This document shows positions 1-7,922 of a stretch of DNA of 64,000 bases, one piece after another. The position numbers and the translations under genes were made by a program. Source of the stretch: Dactylosporangium sp. AC04546 (GTDB lineage Bacteria; Actinomycetota; Actinomycetes; Mycobacteriales; Micromonosporaceae); the NCBI RefSeq assembly GCF_022095675.1, contig NZ_JAHYSG010000018.1:62001-126000 (forward strand). The letters are read 5' to 3'. Positions within the stretch are counted from its first letter, which is position 1. Each line of letters opens with the position of its first letter. Below the pieces are notes generated by a model. It was not told where the DNA came from. It saw only the letters and a list, made by a program, of their open reading frames with translations, and searched no databases.

Positions 1-847
1 CCCCGGCCAGGGCGTCGAGGCGGTCGAGCAGCCCGGCGTGCCCGGTGAAGCCGCGCACCGCGGACGGGAGCTGGGCCGGGCCGGTCGCCCGCACCGTGAC
101 CGGCGGCGGGGCCAGGTCCAGGGACGCGTCCTGGCGCAGGACCGCCGCCTCCAGGTCGCGCAGGGCCGGCCCGGGGTCGAGGCCGAGGTCGTCGTCGAAG
201 GCCCTCTTGACCCGCTGGTACGTGGCGAGGGCGTCGGCCGGTCGGCCGGCGCGGTACTGCGCGAGCATGAGGTGTGCGTGGAACCGCTCGTCGTGCGGAT
301 GGTCGCGGGTCAGCCGCTCCAGGTCGGGGATGAGCTCGGCGTGCTCGCCGAGGTGGAGCCGGTGCTCGGCCAGCGCGTGCTGGGCGAGCAGCCACAGGTT
401 CTCCAGGCGCTCGGCCTCGACGTCGAGCCAGGCGCGGCCGACGACGTCCTCCAGTGGCCGGCCCCGCCACAGCGCCAGCGCCGCGCGCAGGTGGCGCACG
501 GCCTCGGCCCGGTCGGTCGCCTCGCCGGCCTGGTGGATGAGCCGCTCGGCGACGGCCGCGTCGGTGCCGTCGGCGGCGAGGTCGAGCACGTATCCGGGTG
601 CGCGGGCCAGGATGGCGTCCCGGCTGCCCAGCACCTGCCGCAGGTGCGAGACGTGCCGCTGGAGCGTGTTCACCGCCGTGGCCGGCGGGTCGGCGCCCCA
701 CACCACGTCGGCGATCCGGTCGGTGCTCACGACCTCCCCGGGCCGGATGGCCAGGGCCGCGAGCACCGCCTTGCGGCGCACGCCGTGCACCGGGCGGTGC
801 ACGGCGTCCACCGTCACGTCGATCGTGCCGAGAAGCCTGACCTGCAT
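1..847 (-). CDS. SARP/BTAD-family transcriptional regulator (partial, runs off the left edge)
   Basis: The reverse strand is open from an ATG at 847 to the window edge, so 282 codons are visible and the C-terminus is missing. The protein starts MQVRLLGTIDVTVD and continues into a winged-helix DNA-binding domain (about residues 1-90, with ..NTLQRHVSHLRQVLG..). Then comes an alpha-helical bacterial transcriptional activator domain (about 95-245, with ..HDERFHAHLMLAQYRAGR..). This order defines SARP-type regulators, which bind direct repeats and activate secondary-metabolism or stress genes. The linker ..AQLPSAVRGFTGH.. usually precedes an NB-ARC ATPase module, so the full gene is probably a large STAND-type regulator (inference). 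No biosynthetic genes adjoin it, so its target is unknown. Confidence 0.88.
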   Translation of the reverse strand, partial: MQVRLLGTIDVTVDAVHRPVHGVRRKAVLAALAIRPGEVVSTDRIADVVWGADPPATAVNTLQRHVSHLRQVLGSRDAILARAPGYVLDLAADGTDAAVAERLIHQAGEATDRAEAVRHLRAALALWRGRPLEDVVGRAWLDVEAERLENLWLLAQHALAEHRLHLGEHAELIPDLERLTRDHPHDERFHAHLMLAQYRAGRPADALATYQRVKRAFDDDLGLDPGPALRDLEAAVLRQDASLDLAPPPVTVRATGPAQLPSAVRGFTGHAGLLDRLDALAG

Positions 848-933
848 GGGATACCCCAGTCACTCGGTGTGACTGGACACGCTATCGAGCGTGCGACGGC
901 GGCACGCCGGTCAGGTCGGGAATCGGATAATCC

Positions 934-1455
934 CTAGAGAATCCGCCACACCTGGCTGTTCGCGCCGGTGAACGGCCGGGTGACCGCCTGGAAGTCCTGC
1001 GCGCTGGAGATGTAGGCGTCGAGGTACCGGCCGCTGCTGACCTGCTGGATCATGTAGAACGCGCCGCCGTAGTCGTAGAGGCGCCACAGCTGCGTGCTGT
1101 TGTTCTGCTGCGGCCGGGTCACCACCCGGAAGTCGAGCTCGGCGATCTCGTGCGCGTCGAGGTACCGCGCGCTGCTCACCTGCTGGATCGTGTACAGCCC
1201 GCCGCCCACGTCGGTGAGCAGCCACTGCTGGGTGGTGTTGTTCTGGAACGGCCGGGTGACCACGTTGAAGTCCCGCGACGCGATCTCGTGGGCGTCGAGG
1301 AACAGCGGCCCGCTCCCCTGCGTGATCGTGACGACCCGCGGCGGCTGGAGCCGCACCGCCATCCCGATGGTGTCGGCGGACGCGACCCCGGCGCCGCCGA
1401 AGAGGATGGCGGCCGCCGCGGCCAGCGTCACGATCAGCCTGGTCCGGATCTTCAT
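934..1455 (-). CDS. Secreted ricin-type beta-trefoil (RICIN) lectin-like protein
   Basis: The 173-aa protein starts at an ATG preceded by GGAGGA. Longer upstream reading in this frame has no signal sequence, which decided the start. Residues 1-27 form a Sec signal peptide ending ..GVASA. The remainder is one beta-trefoil built from three near-identical repeats of the form LDAHEIA..DF..VTRP, each closing with a Q-x-W motif (QQW, QLW, QVW). The (QxW)3 pattern is the ricin B-chain carbohydrate-binding fold, so extracellular sugar binding is expected. There is no catalytic domain, unlike most actinobacterial RICIN proteins where the fold is an accessory module. The gene stands alone, divergent from the epimerase at 1600. 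Confidence 0.85.
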   Translation of the reverse strand: MKIRTRLIVTLAAAAAILFGGAGVASADTIGMAVRLQPPRVVTITQGSGPLFLDAHEIASRDFNVVTRPFQNNTTQQWLLTDVGGGLYTIQQVSSARYLDAHEIAELDFRVVTRPQQNNSTQLWRLYDYGGAFYMIQQVSSGRYLDAYISSAQDFQAVTRPFTGANSQVWRIL

Positions 1456-1566
1456 GATGGAACTCCTCCGTCTCGAAAAGCGCGGCGAAGGTGTTCCGCC
1501 GGCACCAACGGAGGATGCGGGAACCCGCTGAAGCGCCCCTGACGCGCGACGGAAACGATGAGGCAC

Positions 1567-1587
1567 AATGGAAACGATGTTTCCATT
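1567..1587. promoter_or_regulatory. Inverted-repeat operator AATGGAAAC-GAT-GTTTCCATT
   Basis: A perfect 9-bp inverted repeat with a 3-bp spacer sits directly before the Shine-Dalgarno sequence of the SDR gene at 1600. A further copy of GGAAACGATG lies at 1551-1560. The core GGAAAC-N3-GTTTCC recurs at 3800-3814 in front of the flavoprotein gene. Size and symmetry fit a TetR-type repressor site (inference). No regulator gene is adjacent. Confidence 0.6.
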
Positions 1588-1599
1588 GAGGGAGGGCGC

Positions 1600-2418
1600 G
1601 TGCGATACCTCATCGTCGGGTGCGGCAACGTCGGGATGGAGCTGGGGCGGCGGTGGACGGCCGCCGGGCACCAGGTCATCGGCACCACCACATCGCCCGG
1701 GCGGGTGGCCGAGGTCGGAGCAGTCTGCTCCGACGTCGTCGTGCTGCGCGGCAGCGACGCCGAGGCGATGGCCCGGGCCGCCCGTGACGTCGACGCCGTG
1801 GTGCTCACCGTGAGCCCGCGGATCAGCAAGGCGTTCGACGCGGCCGACCGGGTGCAGGAGTACGCCGACACGCTCACCGCGTCGGCGACGGTGGCCGCCG
1901 GCGTGCATCCGCGGGTGGTCTTCACCAGCTCGGCGTCGGTGTACGGCGCCGGGGAGGGCGCGACCGTCACCGAGAGCAGCCCGCTCACCAGCGACGACGA
2001 CGCCTCGCCGCGCAACTTCATCGCCGCCGAGGAGGCCGTGCTCGCCGCCGGCGGGGCCGTGGTGCGGATTCCCGACGTCTACGGGCACCCGCGCGACCTC
2101 GACTACCCGGCCCGCGTGAAGCTGGCCCACGAACTGCTCGGGGGCAGCGTGCCGTTCGACGGCGACGCCCTGCTGTACCGCATCGACTACCGCGACGCGG
2201 CCGCCGCGCTCGACTTCGTCGTCACCAACGGGCTGACCGGGGTCTACAACGCCGTGCCGGACGCCACGGTGCCGCCGACCAACCGCGACGTCTTCAGCCG
2301 GATCTGCGCCGACGAGGGGTGGCCCGACCTGACGTACCGTGGCGAAATCAGGACCCCCGTGGTGCCCATCTCCTCGAAGCGCCTGCGTGGCGAGGGGTTC
2401 TCGTTCACGCACTCCTGA
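1600..2418 (+). CDS. NAD(P)-dependent epimerase/dehydratase (atypical extended SDR)
   Basis: The 272-aa protein starts at GTG 1600, chosen because GAGGGAGGG lies 5 bases upstream; the in-frame ATG at 1558 has no ribosome site and would put the operator inside the gene. The N-terminus VRYLIVGCGNVGMELGRR is a Rossmann dinucleotide-binding strand with GxGxxG. Further on are ..FTSSASVYGAGEG.. and ..YRIDYRDAAAALDF.., as in nucleoside-sugar epimerase-like SDRs. Such proteins often act on sugar nucleotides or small carbonyl compounds, and the substrate cannot be read from the sequence. The gene converges on the flavoprotein gene at 2405 with a 14-bp overlap of the ends, and the two share an operator type. 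Confidence 0.8.
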   Translation: MRYLIVGCGNVGMELGRRWTAAGHQVIGTTTSPGRVAEVGAVCSDVVVLRGSDAEAMARAARDVDAVVLTVSPRISKAFDAADRVQEYADTLTASATVAAGVHPRVVFTSSASVYGAGEGATVTESSPLTSDDDASPRNFIAAEEAVLAAGGAVVRIPDVYGHPRDLDYPARVKLAHELLGGSVPFDGDALLYRIDYRDAAAALDFVVTNGLTGVYNAVPDATVPPTNRDVFSRICADEGWPDLTYRGEIRTPVVPISSKRLRGEGFSFTHS

Positions 2419-3799
2419 CGAGGTCGCGGGCGACCAGGCGGCCGAAGGCCAGCGCCGGGGTCAGGCACATGCCGGAGCAGAAAGCGTTGCCGTTCACCGC
2501 GGCCGACCCGATGACCTCGCCGATCGCGTACAGCCCGGGGATCGTCGTCCCGTCGGCCCGGCGCACCCGGAGCCGGTCGTCCACGTCGAGCCCCGCGAAC
2601 GTGATCAGCGTGACCGGGTGGTTCTCGATCGCGTAGTACGGCGGCTCGGCGACCGGCGCGGGCAGGTGCGCACGGGCGAAGTCGTCGTCGCGGCCCGCGG
2701 CCACGAAGGCGTTGTAGCGGGCCACCGTGTCCCGGAGTCCGGTGGCGTCGATGCCGGCGAGTGCGGCCAGCGTCGCCAGGTCGGCCGCGCGGTGCACCCC
2801 GCGCCGCCGGCCGCACGCGGCGTCGAGCTCGGCCGGGGTCCAGCCGTGCACCATCGGGTGTGACGAGCGCAGCGCCCGCGCGTCGAACACCATCCAGAAC
2901 GTCATCCGGTCGACCCCGGTGAGCACCCGCTCCTTGTGGTCGATGCTGGGGTCGTCCTCGGCGATCCAGCGGCGGCCGTGCCGGTCGACGTAGATCTCCC
3001 ACGGCGGCCGCTCGGGCGCCACCAGGTGCGGGCGGTGCGTCCAGTCGACCCGCAGGTCGCCGTCGACGGGCGGCAGCCCGCCGAACGTCGGGATGTACCG
3101 GCCGAGGCCCTGCAGTCCCGCGCCGATCGCGCGGGCCATGAGCAGGCCGTCGCCGGTCGCCGTCGGGGACGCCGACGTCGTCAGCGGTGCCCCCTCCAAC
3201 TCGGCGAACAGCTCGGGCGAGTGGCCGAAGCCGCCGGTTGCCAGTACCACCGCCGGATCAAGCAGTCGAAGACCGTCGTCCAGCGTCACGCCGACCACCC
3301 GGCCGCCGTCGGTCAGCAGCGACCGCACGGCGGTGCCGAGCCGCAGGTCGATCCGGCCGGCCGCGCGGTGCGCGTCGAGGAGCCGGCGCAGGACCGCCAG
3401 GATCGCCGGCCCGCCCGGCATGTCAACGGCGTGCACGGTGCGGGGCGTGCGGTAGGGCTCGTGGCCGTAGACGATCCGGGGCGTCGCCGGGTCGGGCTGG
3501 AACCCGTGCCCGACCAGCCAGTCCAGCACCGCGGGCTGCTCGGCGAGGCTGGCCCGGGTGAGGTCCTCGCGAGCGGTGCCACGGCTGATGCGCTGGATGT
3601 CGGCGAAGTGCGCGTCGAGGGAGTCGGCGATGCCCGCCGCCCGCTGGAGCGCGGAGCCGGCGGCGGAGAGGTGCCCGCCGGAGTACGGCAGCGCGCCGCC
3701 CACGTCGGCCGCCTTCTCCAGCAGCAGCACGTGCGCCCCGGCGTCGGCCGCGGTGATCGCACAGGCCAGCCCGGCCGGTCCGGCGCCGACCACGATCAT
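2405..3799 (-). CDS. FAD-dependent oxidoreductase (fumarate reductase / ketosteroid dehydrogenase-like)
   Basis: The 464-aa flavoprotein starts at the ATG at 3799 (MIVVGAGPAGLACAITAADAG), with a GxGxxG FAD-binding motif at residues 4-9. The FAD_binding_2 fold is shown by ..EKAADVGGALPYSGGHLS.. near the N-terminus and by ..GLYAIGEVIGSAAVNGNAFCSG.. near the C-terminus. The fold is shared by fumarate reductases, 3-ketosteroid dehydrogenases and urocanate reductases, so a hydride-transfer reaction on an unsaturated or saturated C-C bond is likely; the substrate is unknown. An inverted repeat lies between the start codon and the nearest purine-rich SD-like stretch (GAGGG), so repression could act on both transcription and translation. 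No signal peptide is seen. Confidence 0.82.
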   Translation of the reverse strand: MIVVGAGPAGLACAITAADAGAHVLLLEKAADVGGALPYSGGHLSAAGSALQRAAGIADSLDAHFADIQRISRGTAREDLTRASLAEQPAVLDWLVGHGFQPDPATPRIVYGHEPYRTPRTVHAVDMPGGPAILAVLRRLLDAHRAAGRIDLRLGTAVRSLLTDGGRVVGVTLDDGLRLLDPAVVLATGGFGHSPELFAELEGAPLTTSASPTATGDGLLMARAIGAGLQGLGRYIPTFGGLPPVDGDLRVDWTHRPHLVAPERPPWEIYVDRHGRRWIAEDDPSIDHKERVLTGVDRMTFWMVFDARALRSSHPMVHGWTPAELDAACGRRRGVHRAADLATLAALAGIDATGLRDTVARYNAFVAAGRDDDFARAHLPAPVAEPPYYAIENHPVTLITFAGLDVDDRLRVRRADGTTIPGLYAIGEVIGSAAVNGNAFCSGMCLTPALAFGRLVARDLVRSA

Positions 3800-3814
3800 G
3801 GAAACAGTGTTTCC
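3800..3814. promoter_or_regulatory. Inverted-repeat operator GGAAAC-AGT-GTTTCC
   Basis: A perfect 6-bp inverted repeat with a 3-bp spacer abuts the start codon of the flavoprotein gene. It has the same half-sites as the operator at 1567-1587, which suggests one repressor controls both genes (inference). Confidence 0.55.
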
Positions 3815-3890
3815 CTCGCATGGAAGTCGTGTCAAGGCATCAACCTTCCGGGGGTCGCCGTCGTCTTTGTCCGCGACTGAAAGGAGCGCC

Positions 3891-4421
3891 ATGTTGTGGA
3901 GCCGACGCTTCGACGGGCTCGACGCGCTGGTCGCGGAGCGGGGCAACGCGCTGCTCGCGACGGCCGTCCTGCTCGCCGGGAGCCGGGCGGCGGGCGAAGA
4001 CCTGCTGCAGGCGGCCCTGGAGCGCCTGATGCGCTCATGGGGCCGGGTGCGCGAGGACCGGGAGCGGTACCTGCGGCGGACCATGTACCACCTGGCCATC
4101 GACCAGTGGCGGAGCCGACGGCGCCGAGCCGAGGTGTTCGTCACTCACGAACCCCCGGGCGCCTCCGACGGTACCGACGCCCTCGACCTGCGCGACGCGA
4201 TGCGGCGGGCGCTGGTCCAGCTGTCGCCCCGGCAGCGCACCGTGCTCGTGCTGCGGTACTGGGAGCAGCTCACCGAGGCGGAGACCGCCGATGCGCTCGG
4301 CTGCTCCGTCGGCACCGTCAAGTCGACCGCGTCGCGGGGCCTGGCCCGGCTACGCGAGCTCACCGCCAACTGGGATCTGGAACTCACACGGGAACACTCC
4401 TCGAACGGAACGGGACGATGA
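3891..4421 (+). CDS. SigE-like ECF RNA polymerase sigma factor
   Basis: The 176-aa protein starts at ATG 3891 with AAGGAG 5 bases upstream. Region 2 (about residues 10-75) includes ..AAGEDLLQAALERLMRSW.. and ..YLRRTMYHLAIDQWRSRRR... Region 4 (about 105-160) includes ..LSPRQRTVLVLRYWEQLTE.. and the helix-turn-helix ..SVGTVKSTASRGLARL... This is the compact actinobacterial SigE family that directs core polymerase to a small regulon. The stop overlaps the start of the downstream membrane protein (ATGA), so the two are translationally coupled and the partner is probably the regulator or output of the sigma factor. Confidence 0.9.
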   Translation: MLWSRRFDGLDALVAERGNALLATAVLLAGSRAAGEDLLQAALERLMRSWGRVREDRERYLRRTMYHLAIDQWRSRRRRAEVFVTHEPPGASDGTDALDLRDAMRRALVQLSPRQRTVLVLRYWEQLTEAETADALGCSVGTVKSTASRGLARLRELTANWDLELTREHSSNGTGR

Positions 4422-5242
4422 ACACCGACCTCGAAGCGCGACTGACCGAGAGCATGCACCACCAGGTCGACGGCCTCACGCTGTCCGGCGACGTCCTGAC
4501 CCGCGCCGGCCGCCGGCACCGGCGGCGCACCACCGCGATCCGCCTCGGCTCCGTCCTGGGCGTGGCGGCGCTGGCCTTCTCGGCGGCCTTCGCCCTCAAC
4601 CAGGGCCCGGCTCCCGACGCGACGACGCCGTCACTGAGGCTGGCCAACGCGGCCGCGGCCAGCGACGACATCAGCTACCGGATCAAGCTCACGACCAACG
4701 GCCTCAACTACGAGGGCGCCTTCGACCCGCGCACCGACACGGGCTACGTCCGGGCGCCGCAGGACGACTCGGTGATGACCGAGCTGCTGATCAACGGCAC
4801 CCGCTACACGGGCGGTGAGCCGCCGCTGGACGTCCTGCCGAGCGACAAGGGCGAGGGCGAGATCTACGGCCGCTACGGCGTCTCTCCCGGTACGTACGAC
4901 CACCTGTCCCTCTACGGCGGCGGCGTGCTCGGCGCCGCGTCCCCGGACCCGGCGGCGCTGTTCGCGGCACTGCGGACCGCGGGGGCGACGGTCACCGAGA
5001 ACGCCGACGGCTCGCTGCACTTCGAATACACGACGCAGACGTCCGACGGCTCGACGGCCACCAAGGGCGACGTGACCCTGGACGCCGACGGGCGGATCGC
5101 CAAGGTGGCCATGACCGGCACCTGGCAGTCCACGGCGAAGGGCCGCCTGGACACGGGCACCTTCTCCGCGACGCTGGAGCTGTACGACTACGGCGTGCCG
5201 GTCACCGTCGAGCGCCCGAAGGACGTCGTCCCGGCGAACTAG
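4418..5242 (+). CDS. Membrane-anchored protein coupled to the sigma factor (putative anti-sigma-like)
   Basis: The 274-aa protein has a cytoplasmic N-terminus of about 38 residues with a basic stretch (RRHRRRTT), one transmembrane helix (about 42-60), and an extracytoplasmic beta-rich domain of about 210 residues with no recognised motif. The ATG overlaps the sigma stop by 4 bases. This layout is that of sigma-factor partners in actinobacterial SigE loci, where a single-pass protein senses an extracytoplasmic signal or is itself the product needed. There is no zinc-finger anti-sigma motif (HxxxCxxC), so the anti-sigma role is inferred from context alone. The gene ends opposite the SnoaL-like gene, with the stop codons overlapping. 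Confidence 0.7.
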   Translation: MNTDLEARLTESMHHQVDGLTLSGDVLTRAGRRHRRRTTAIRLGSVLGVAALAFSAAFALNQGPAPDATTPSLRLANAAAASDDISYRIKLTTNGLNYEGAFDPRTDTGYVRAPQDDSVMTELLINGTRYTGGEPPLDVLPSDKGEGEIYGRYGVSPGTYDHLSLYGGGVLGAASPDPAALFAALRTAGATVTENADGSLHFEYTTQTSDGSTATKGDVTLDADGRIAKVAMTGTWQSTAKGRLDTGTFSATLELYDYGVPVTVERPKDVVPAN

Positions 5243-5619
5243 GACCGGGCCTGGGCGACGCTTGCGTGCGCGGCGACCAGCCGCCAGCCGTGGGTCTCCG
5301 TGTGGACCCAGGTGCGGGTGTACCGCATCCGCCAGGCGAACGGCTGGCCGCCGAACACGCCCTCGAGCGTCCCCAGGAACCAGGTCACCCCGATCCGGCC
5401 CTCCACGAGCACCTCCAGCGACTCCTCGTCCACCCGGGTCATCACCTGGTGGCCGGTGCGGTGGACGTGGAGGTCGTCCTCCTTGCGGTACAGCTTCCCG
5501 TCCGGGCCCGTGAAGAGCAGGCGCTCGTCGATCAGCCCGTCCAGGGCCGCCACGTCGCTCGCCAGCTGGGCGGCCTGCAGGCGGCGCTCGGCCGCCCGCA
5601 GGCTCTCGGCGTCGGTCAC
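5239..5619 (-). CDS. SnoaL-like / NTF2-fold (DUF4440-type) protein
   Basis: The 126-aa protein starts at GTG 5619, which overlaps the htpG stop as GTGA, so it is translated with htpG. The N-terminal helix (..SLRAAERRLQAAQLASDVAAL..) is followed by ..LIDERLLFTGPDGKLYRKEDDL.. and a beta-sheet ending ..THGWRLVAAHASVAQ.., which is the cone-shaped NTF2-like fold of DUF4440/SnoaL_3 proteins. Members are small enzymes or ligand-binding proteins with varied substrates. Coupling to the Hsp90 gene may be chance operon structure; nothing in the sequence assigns a chaperone role. Confidence 0.8.
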   Translation of the reverse strand: MTDAESLRAAERRLQAAQLASDVAALDGLIDERLLFTGPDGKLYRKEDDLHVHRTGHQVMTRVDEESLEVLVEGRIGVTWFLGTLEGVFGGQPFAWRMRYTRTWVHTETHGWRLVAAHASVAQARS

Positions 5620-7463
5620 AGCGTGGTCGCCAGACGGTCGGCAAGGAGGCGGGTGAAGCGGGCCGGGTCGGTCAGGTCGCCACCCTCGGCCAGCAGCGCC
5701 AGGCTGTAGAGCAGCTCGGCCGTCTCGTCGAGCCTTGCTGAAGCAGCGTCGGCCGCGTGAGCGGTGCGCAGGCCGGTCACCAGCGGGTGGGCCGGGTTGA
5801 GCTCCAGGATCCGCTTGGTGTGTGGAAGCTCCTGGCCCATCGCGCGGTACATCTTCTCCAGCGTCGGCGTGATGTCGTGCTCGTCGCCCACGATGCAGGC
5901 CGCCGAGGTGGTGAGGCGGGACGTCAGCCGGACCTCCTTGACGTCGTCCGCGAGCCGGGTGCCGAGCCAGCTCAGCAGCGGCGCGAAGTCGGCGGCCTGC
6001 TCCTCGGGGATCTCCGACTCGCCGAGGTCGACCTTGCCCTTGGCGACCGACTGCAGCGGCTTGCCCTCGAACTCGGTGACCCGCTCGACCCACACCTCGT
6101 CGACCGGGTCGGTGAGGATGAGCACCTCGTAGCCCTTGGCCAGGAACGCCTCCAGGTGCGGCGACTTCTCCACCATGGCCCGCGACTCGCCGGTCATGTA
6201 GTAGATGTCCGTCTGGCCGTCCTTCATCCGCTCGACGTACTCCGCGAGCGTGGTCGACTCGGCCGCCGTCGACGTGACCTGGAGCAGCTCCAGCAGGGTG
6301 TCCTGGTTCTCGGCGTCCTCGAGCAGGCCCTCCTTCAGCGGGCGGCCGAACTCGGTCCAGAACGTGCCGTACTTCTCGGCGTCGTTGGCCTTGATGTCCT
6401 TGAGCGTGCCGAGCACCTTCTTGACCAGCCGCCGCCGGACCGCCTGGATCTGCCGGTCCTGCTGGAGGATCTCGCGCGAGATGTTGAGCGACAGGTCGTG
6501 GGCGTCCACAACGCCCTTCACGAAGCGGAGGTACTGCGGGATCAAAGCCTCGCAGTCGTCCATGATGAACACCCGCTTCACGTACAGCTGCACGCCACGC
6601 TTGCCGTCGCGCGTGAACAGGTCGAACGGCGCGCGGGCGGGGACGAAGAGCAGCGCCTCGTACTCGAAGGTGCCCTCCGCCTTCATGTGGATCGTCTCGA
6701 GCGGGTCGGTCCAGTCGTGGCTGACGTGCTTGTAGAACTCGTGGTACTCGGCGTCGCTGACCTCGCTGCGGGGCCGCGCCCAGAGCGCCTTCATCGAGTT
6801 GACCGGGTCCGAAGCGCCGTCGAGCCGGATCGGCCAGGCGATGAAGTCGGAGTACCGCTTGACGATCTCGCGGATCTTCCAGTCGGCCGTGTAGTCGAAG
6901 AGCTGGTCCTCGGTGTCCTCCGGCTTGAGGTGCAGGGTGACCGAGGTGCCCTGCGGGGCCTCCTCCAGCGTCTCGATCTCGTAGGTGCCCTCGCCGCTGG
7001 ACTCCCAGAAGGTGCCCTGGCTCTCCCCCGCCTTGCGGGTGACCAGGGTGACCCGGTCGGCGACCATGAACGTCGAGTAGAAGCCGACGCCGAACTGGCC
7101 GATGAGCTCCTGCGAGGTGCCGGCGTCCTGGGTCTCGCGCAGCTTGCGCAGCAGCTCGGCGGTGCCCGACTTGGCGATCGTGCCGATGAGCGACACGACG
7201 TCCTCGTGCGACATGCCGATGCCGTTGTCGCGGACGGTCAGCGTGCGCGCTTCCTTGTCGATCTCCAGCTCGATGTGCAGGTCGTCCGTGTCGACCTGGA
7301 GCTCCTTGTTGATCAGCGACTCGAGGCGGAGCTTGTCCAGCGCGTCGGACGCGTTCGAGATCAGCTCGCGCAGGAAGATGTCCTTGTTCGAGTAGATCGA
7401 GTGGACCATCAACTGCAGGAGCTGCCGCGTCTCGGCCTGGAACTCCAGCGTTTCCCTGCTCAC
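5616..7463 (-). CDS. htpG: Chaperone HtpG (bacterial Hsp90)
   Basis: The 615-aa protein starts at GTG 7463 after GGAAGGGG (VSRETLEFQAETRQLLQLMV). The N-terminal GHKL ATPase domain shows the Bergerat-fold motifs ELISNASDALDK, DNGIGM and IGQFGVGFYS. The middle domain has the client/ATPase segment ..YVKRVFIMDD.. and the catalytic-loop sequence ..LNISREILQQ... The C-terminal dimerisation domain is complete, and the length fits bacterial HtpG. It is an ATP-driven chaperone acting in the cytosol. No HspR (HAIR) or CIRCE element was found in the 114-bp upstream gap, so heat regulation is not visible here. Confidence 0.97.
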   Translation of the reverse strand: MSRETLEFQAETRQLLQLMVHSIYSNKDIFLRELISNASDALDKLRLESLINKELQVDTDDLHIELEIDKEARTLTVRDNGIGMSHEDVVSLIGTIAKSGTAELLRKLRETQDAGTSQELIGQFGVGFYSTFMVADRVTLVTRKAGESQGTFWESSGEGTYEIETLEEAPQGTSVTLHLKPEDTEDQLFDYTADWKIREIVKRYSDFIAWPIRLDGASDPVNSMKALWARPRSEVSDAEYHEFYKHVSHDWTDPLETIHMKAEGTFEYEALLFVPARAPFDLFTRDGKRGVQLYVKRVFIMDDCEALIPQYLRFVKGVVDAHDLSLNISREILQQDRQIQAVRRRLVKKVLGTLKDIKANDAEKYGTFWTEFGRPLKEGLLEDAENQDTLLELLQVTSTAAESTTLAEYVERMKDGQTDIYYMTGESRAMVEKSPHLEAFLAKGYEVLILTDPVDEVWVERVTEFEGKPLQSVAKGKVDLGESEIPEEQAADFAPLLSWLGTRLADDVKEVRLTSRLTTSAACIVGDEHDITPTLEKMYRAMGQELPHTKRILELNPAHPLVTGLRTAHAADAASARLDETAELLYSLALLAEGGDLTDPARFTRLLADRLATTL

Positions 7464-7577
7464 TGATACCCCTTCCACACGCTTTGTGACGGACGCGAAA
7501 AAGAATACTGGGCCGGTTGTCGATCGCGGGCACGGCCGTTCGTGTAGGGGGTAAACAGGAGCTACGAGGAGGCTGTC

Positions 7578-7922
7578 ATGCCGCAGTACCTGCTGAGCGT
7601 CATCGAGCCGAGCGAGGGCGAGCCCCCGGCCCCGGCCGAGCTGGAGAAGATCATGGCCGACGTCGCCGAGCTCGACCGGGAGCTGCGCGAGGCCGGCGTC
7701 TGGGTGTTCAGCGGCGGCCTGCACCCGCCGGCCACCGCCAGCACGCTGCGCCCGAAGGGCGAGGACATCCTGGTCAGCGACGGTCCGTTCGTCGAGGGCA
7801 GGGAGCACCTCGGCGGCTTCTCGATCATCGACGTGCCCGACCTCGACGCCGCCCTGGAGTGGGCTCGCAAGACGGTCGTCGCGACCACATTGCCGATCGA
7901 GGTGCGCCCGTTCCGGTGGTGA
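7578..7922 (+). CDS. YciI/DGPF-domain protein
   Basis: The 114-aa protein starts at ATG 7578 after GAGGAGG. It opens MPQYLLSVIEPSEGE, carries ..ILVSDGPFVEGREHLGGF.. with the diagnostic DGPF motif, and ends in ..LPIEVRPF. Such ferredoxin-like-fold proteins are small and mostly uncharacterised. Many are encoded next to ECF42 sigma factors and are regarded as their conserved targets or partners. Here the stop codon overlaps the GTG of the sigma gene, so the pair forms one translation unit. Confidence 0.9.
   Translation: MPQYLLSVIEPSEGEPPAPAELEKIMADVAELDRELREAGVWVFSGGLHPPATASTLRPKGEDILVSDGPFVEGREHLGGFSIIDVPDLDAALEWARKTVVATTLPIEVRPFRW

Noticed and set aside
38-937. Long forward frames opposite the left-edge gene
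   Set aside because: They show Arg/Gly/Val-rich shadow composition and no domain. The reverse strand encodes a clear winged-helix/BTAD protein over the same bases.
5757-7466. 569-codon forward frame opposite htpG
   Set aside because: It is an antisense shadow caused by high GC at third positions. HtpG motifs are complete on the reverse strand.
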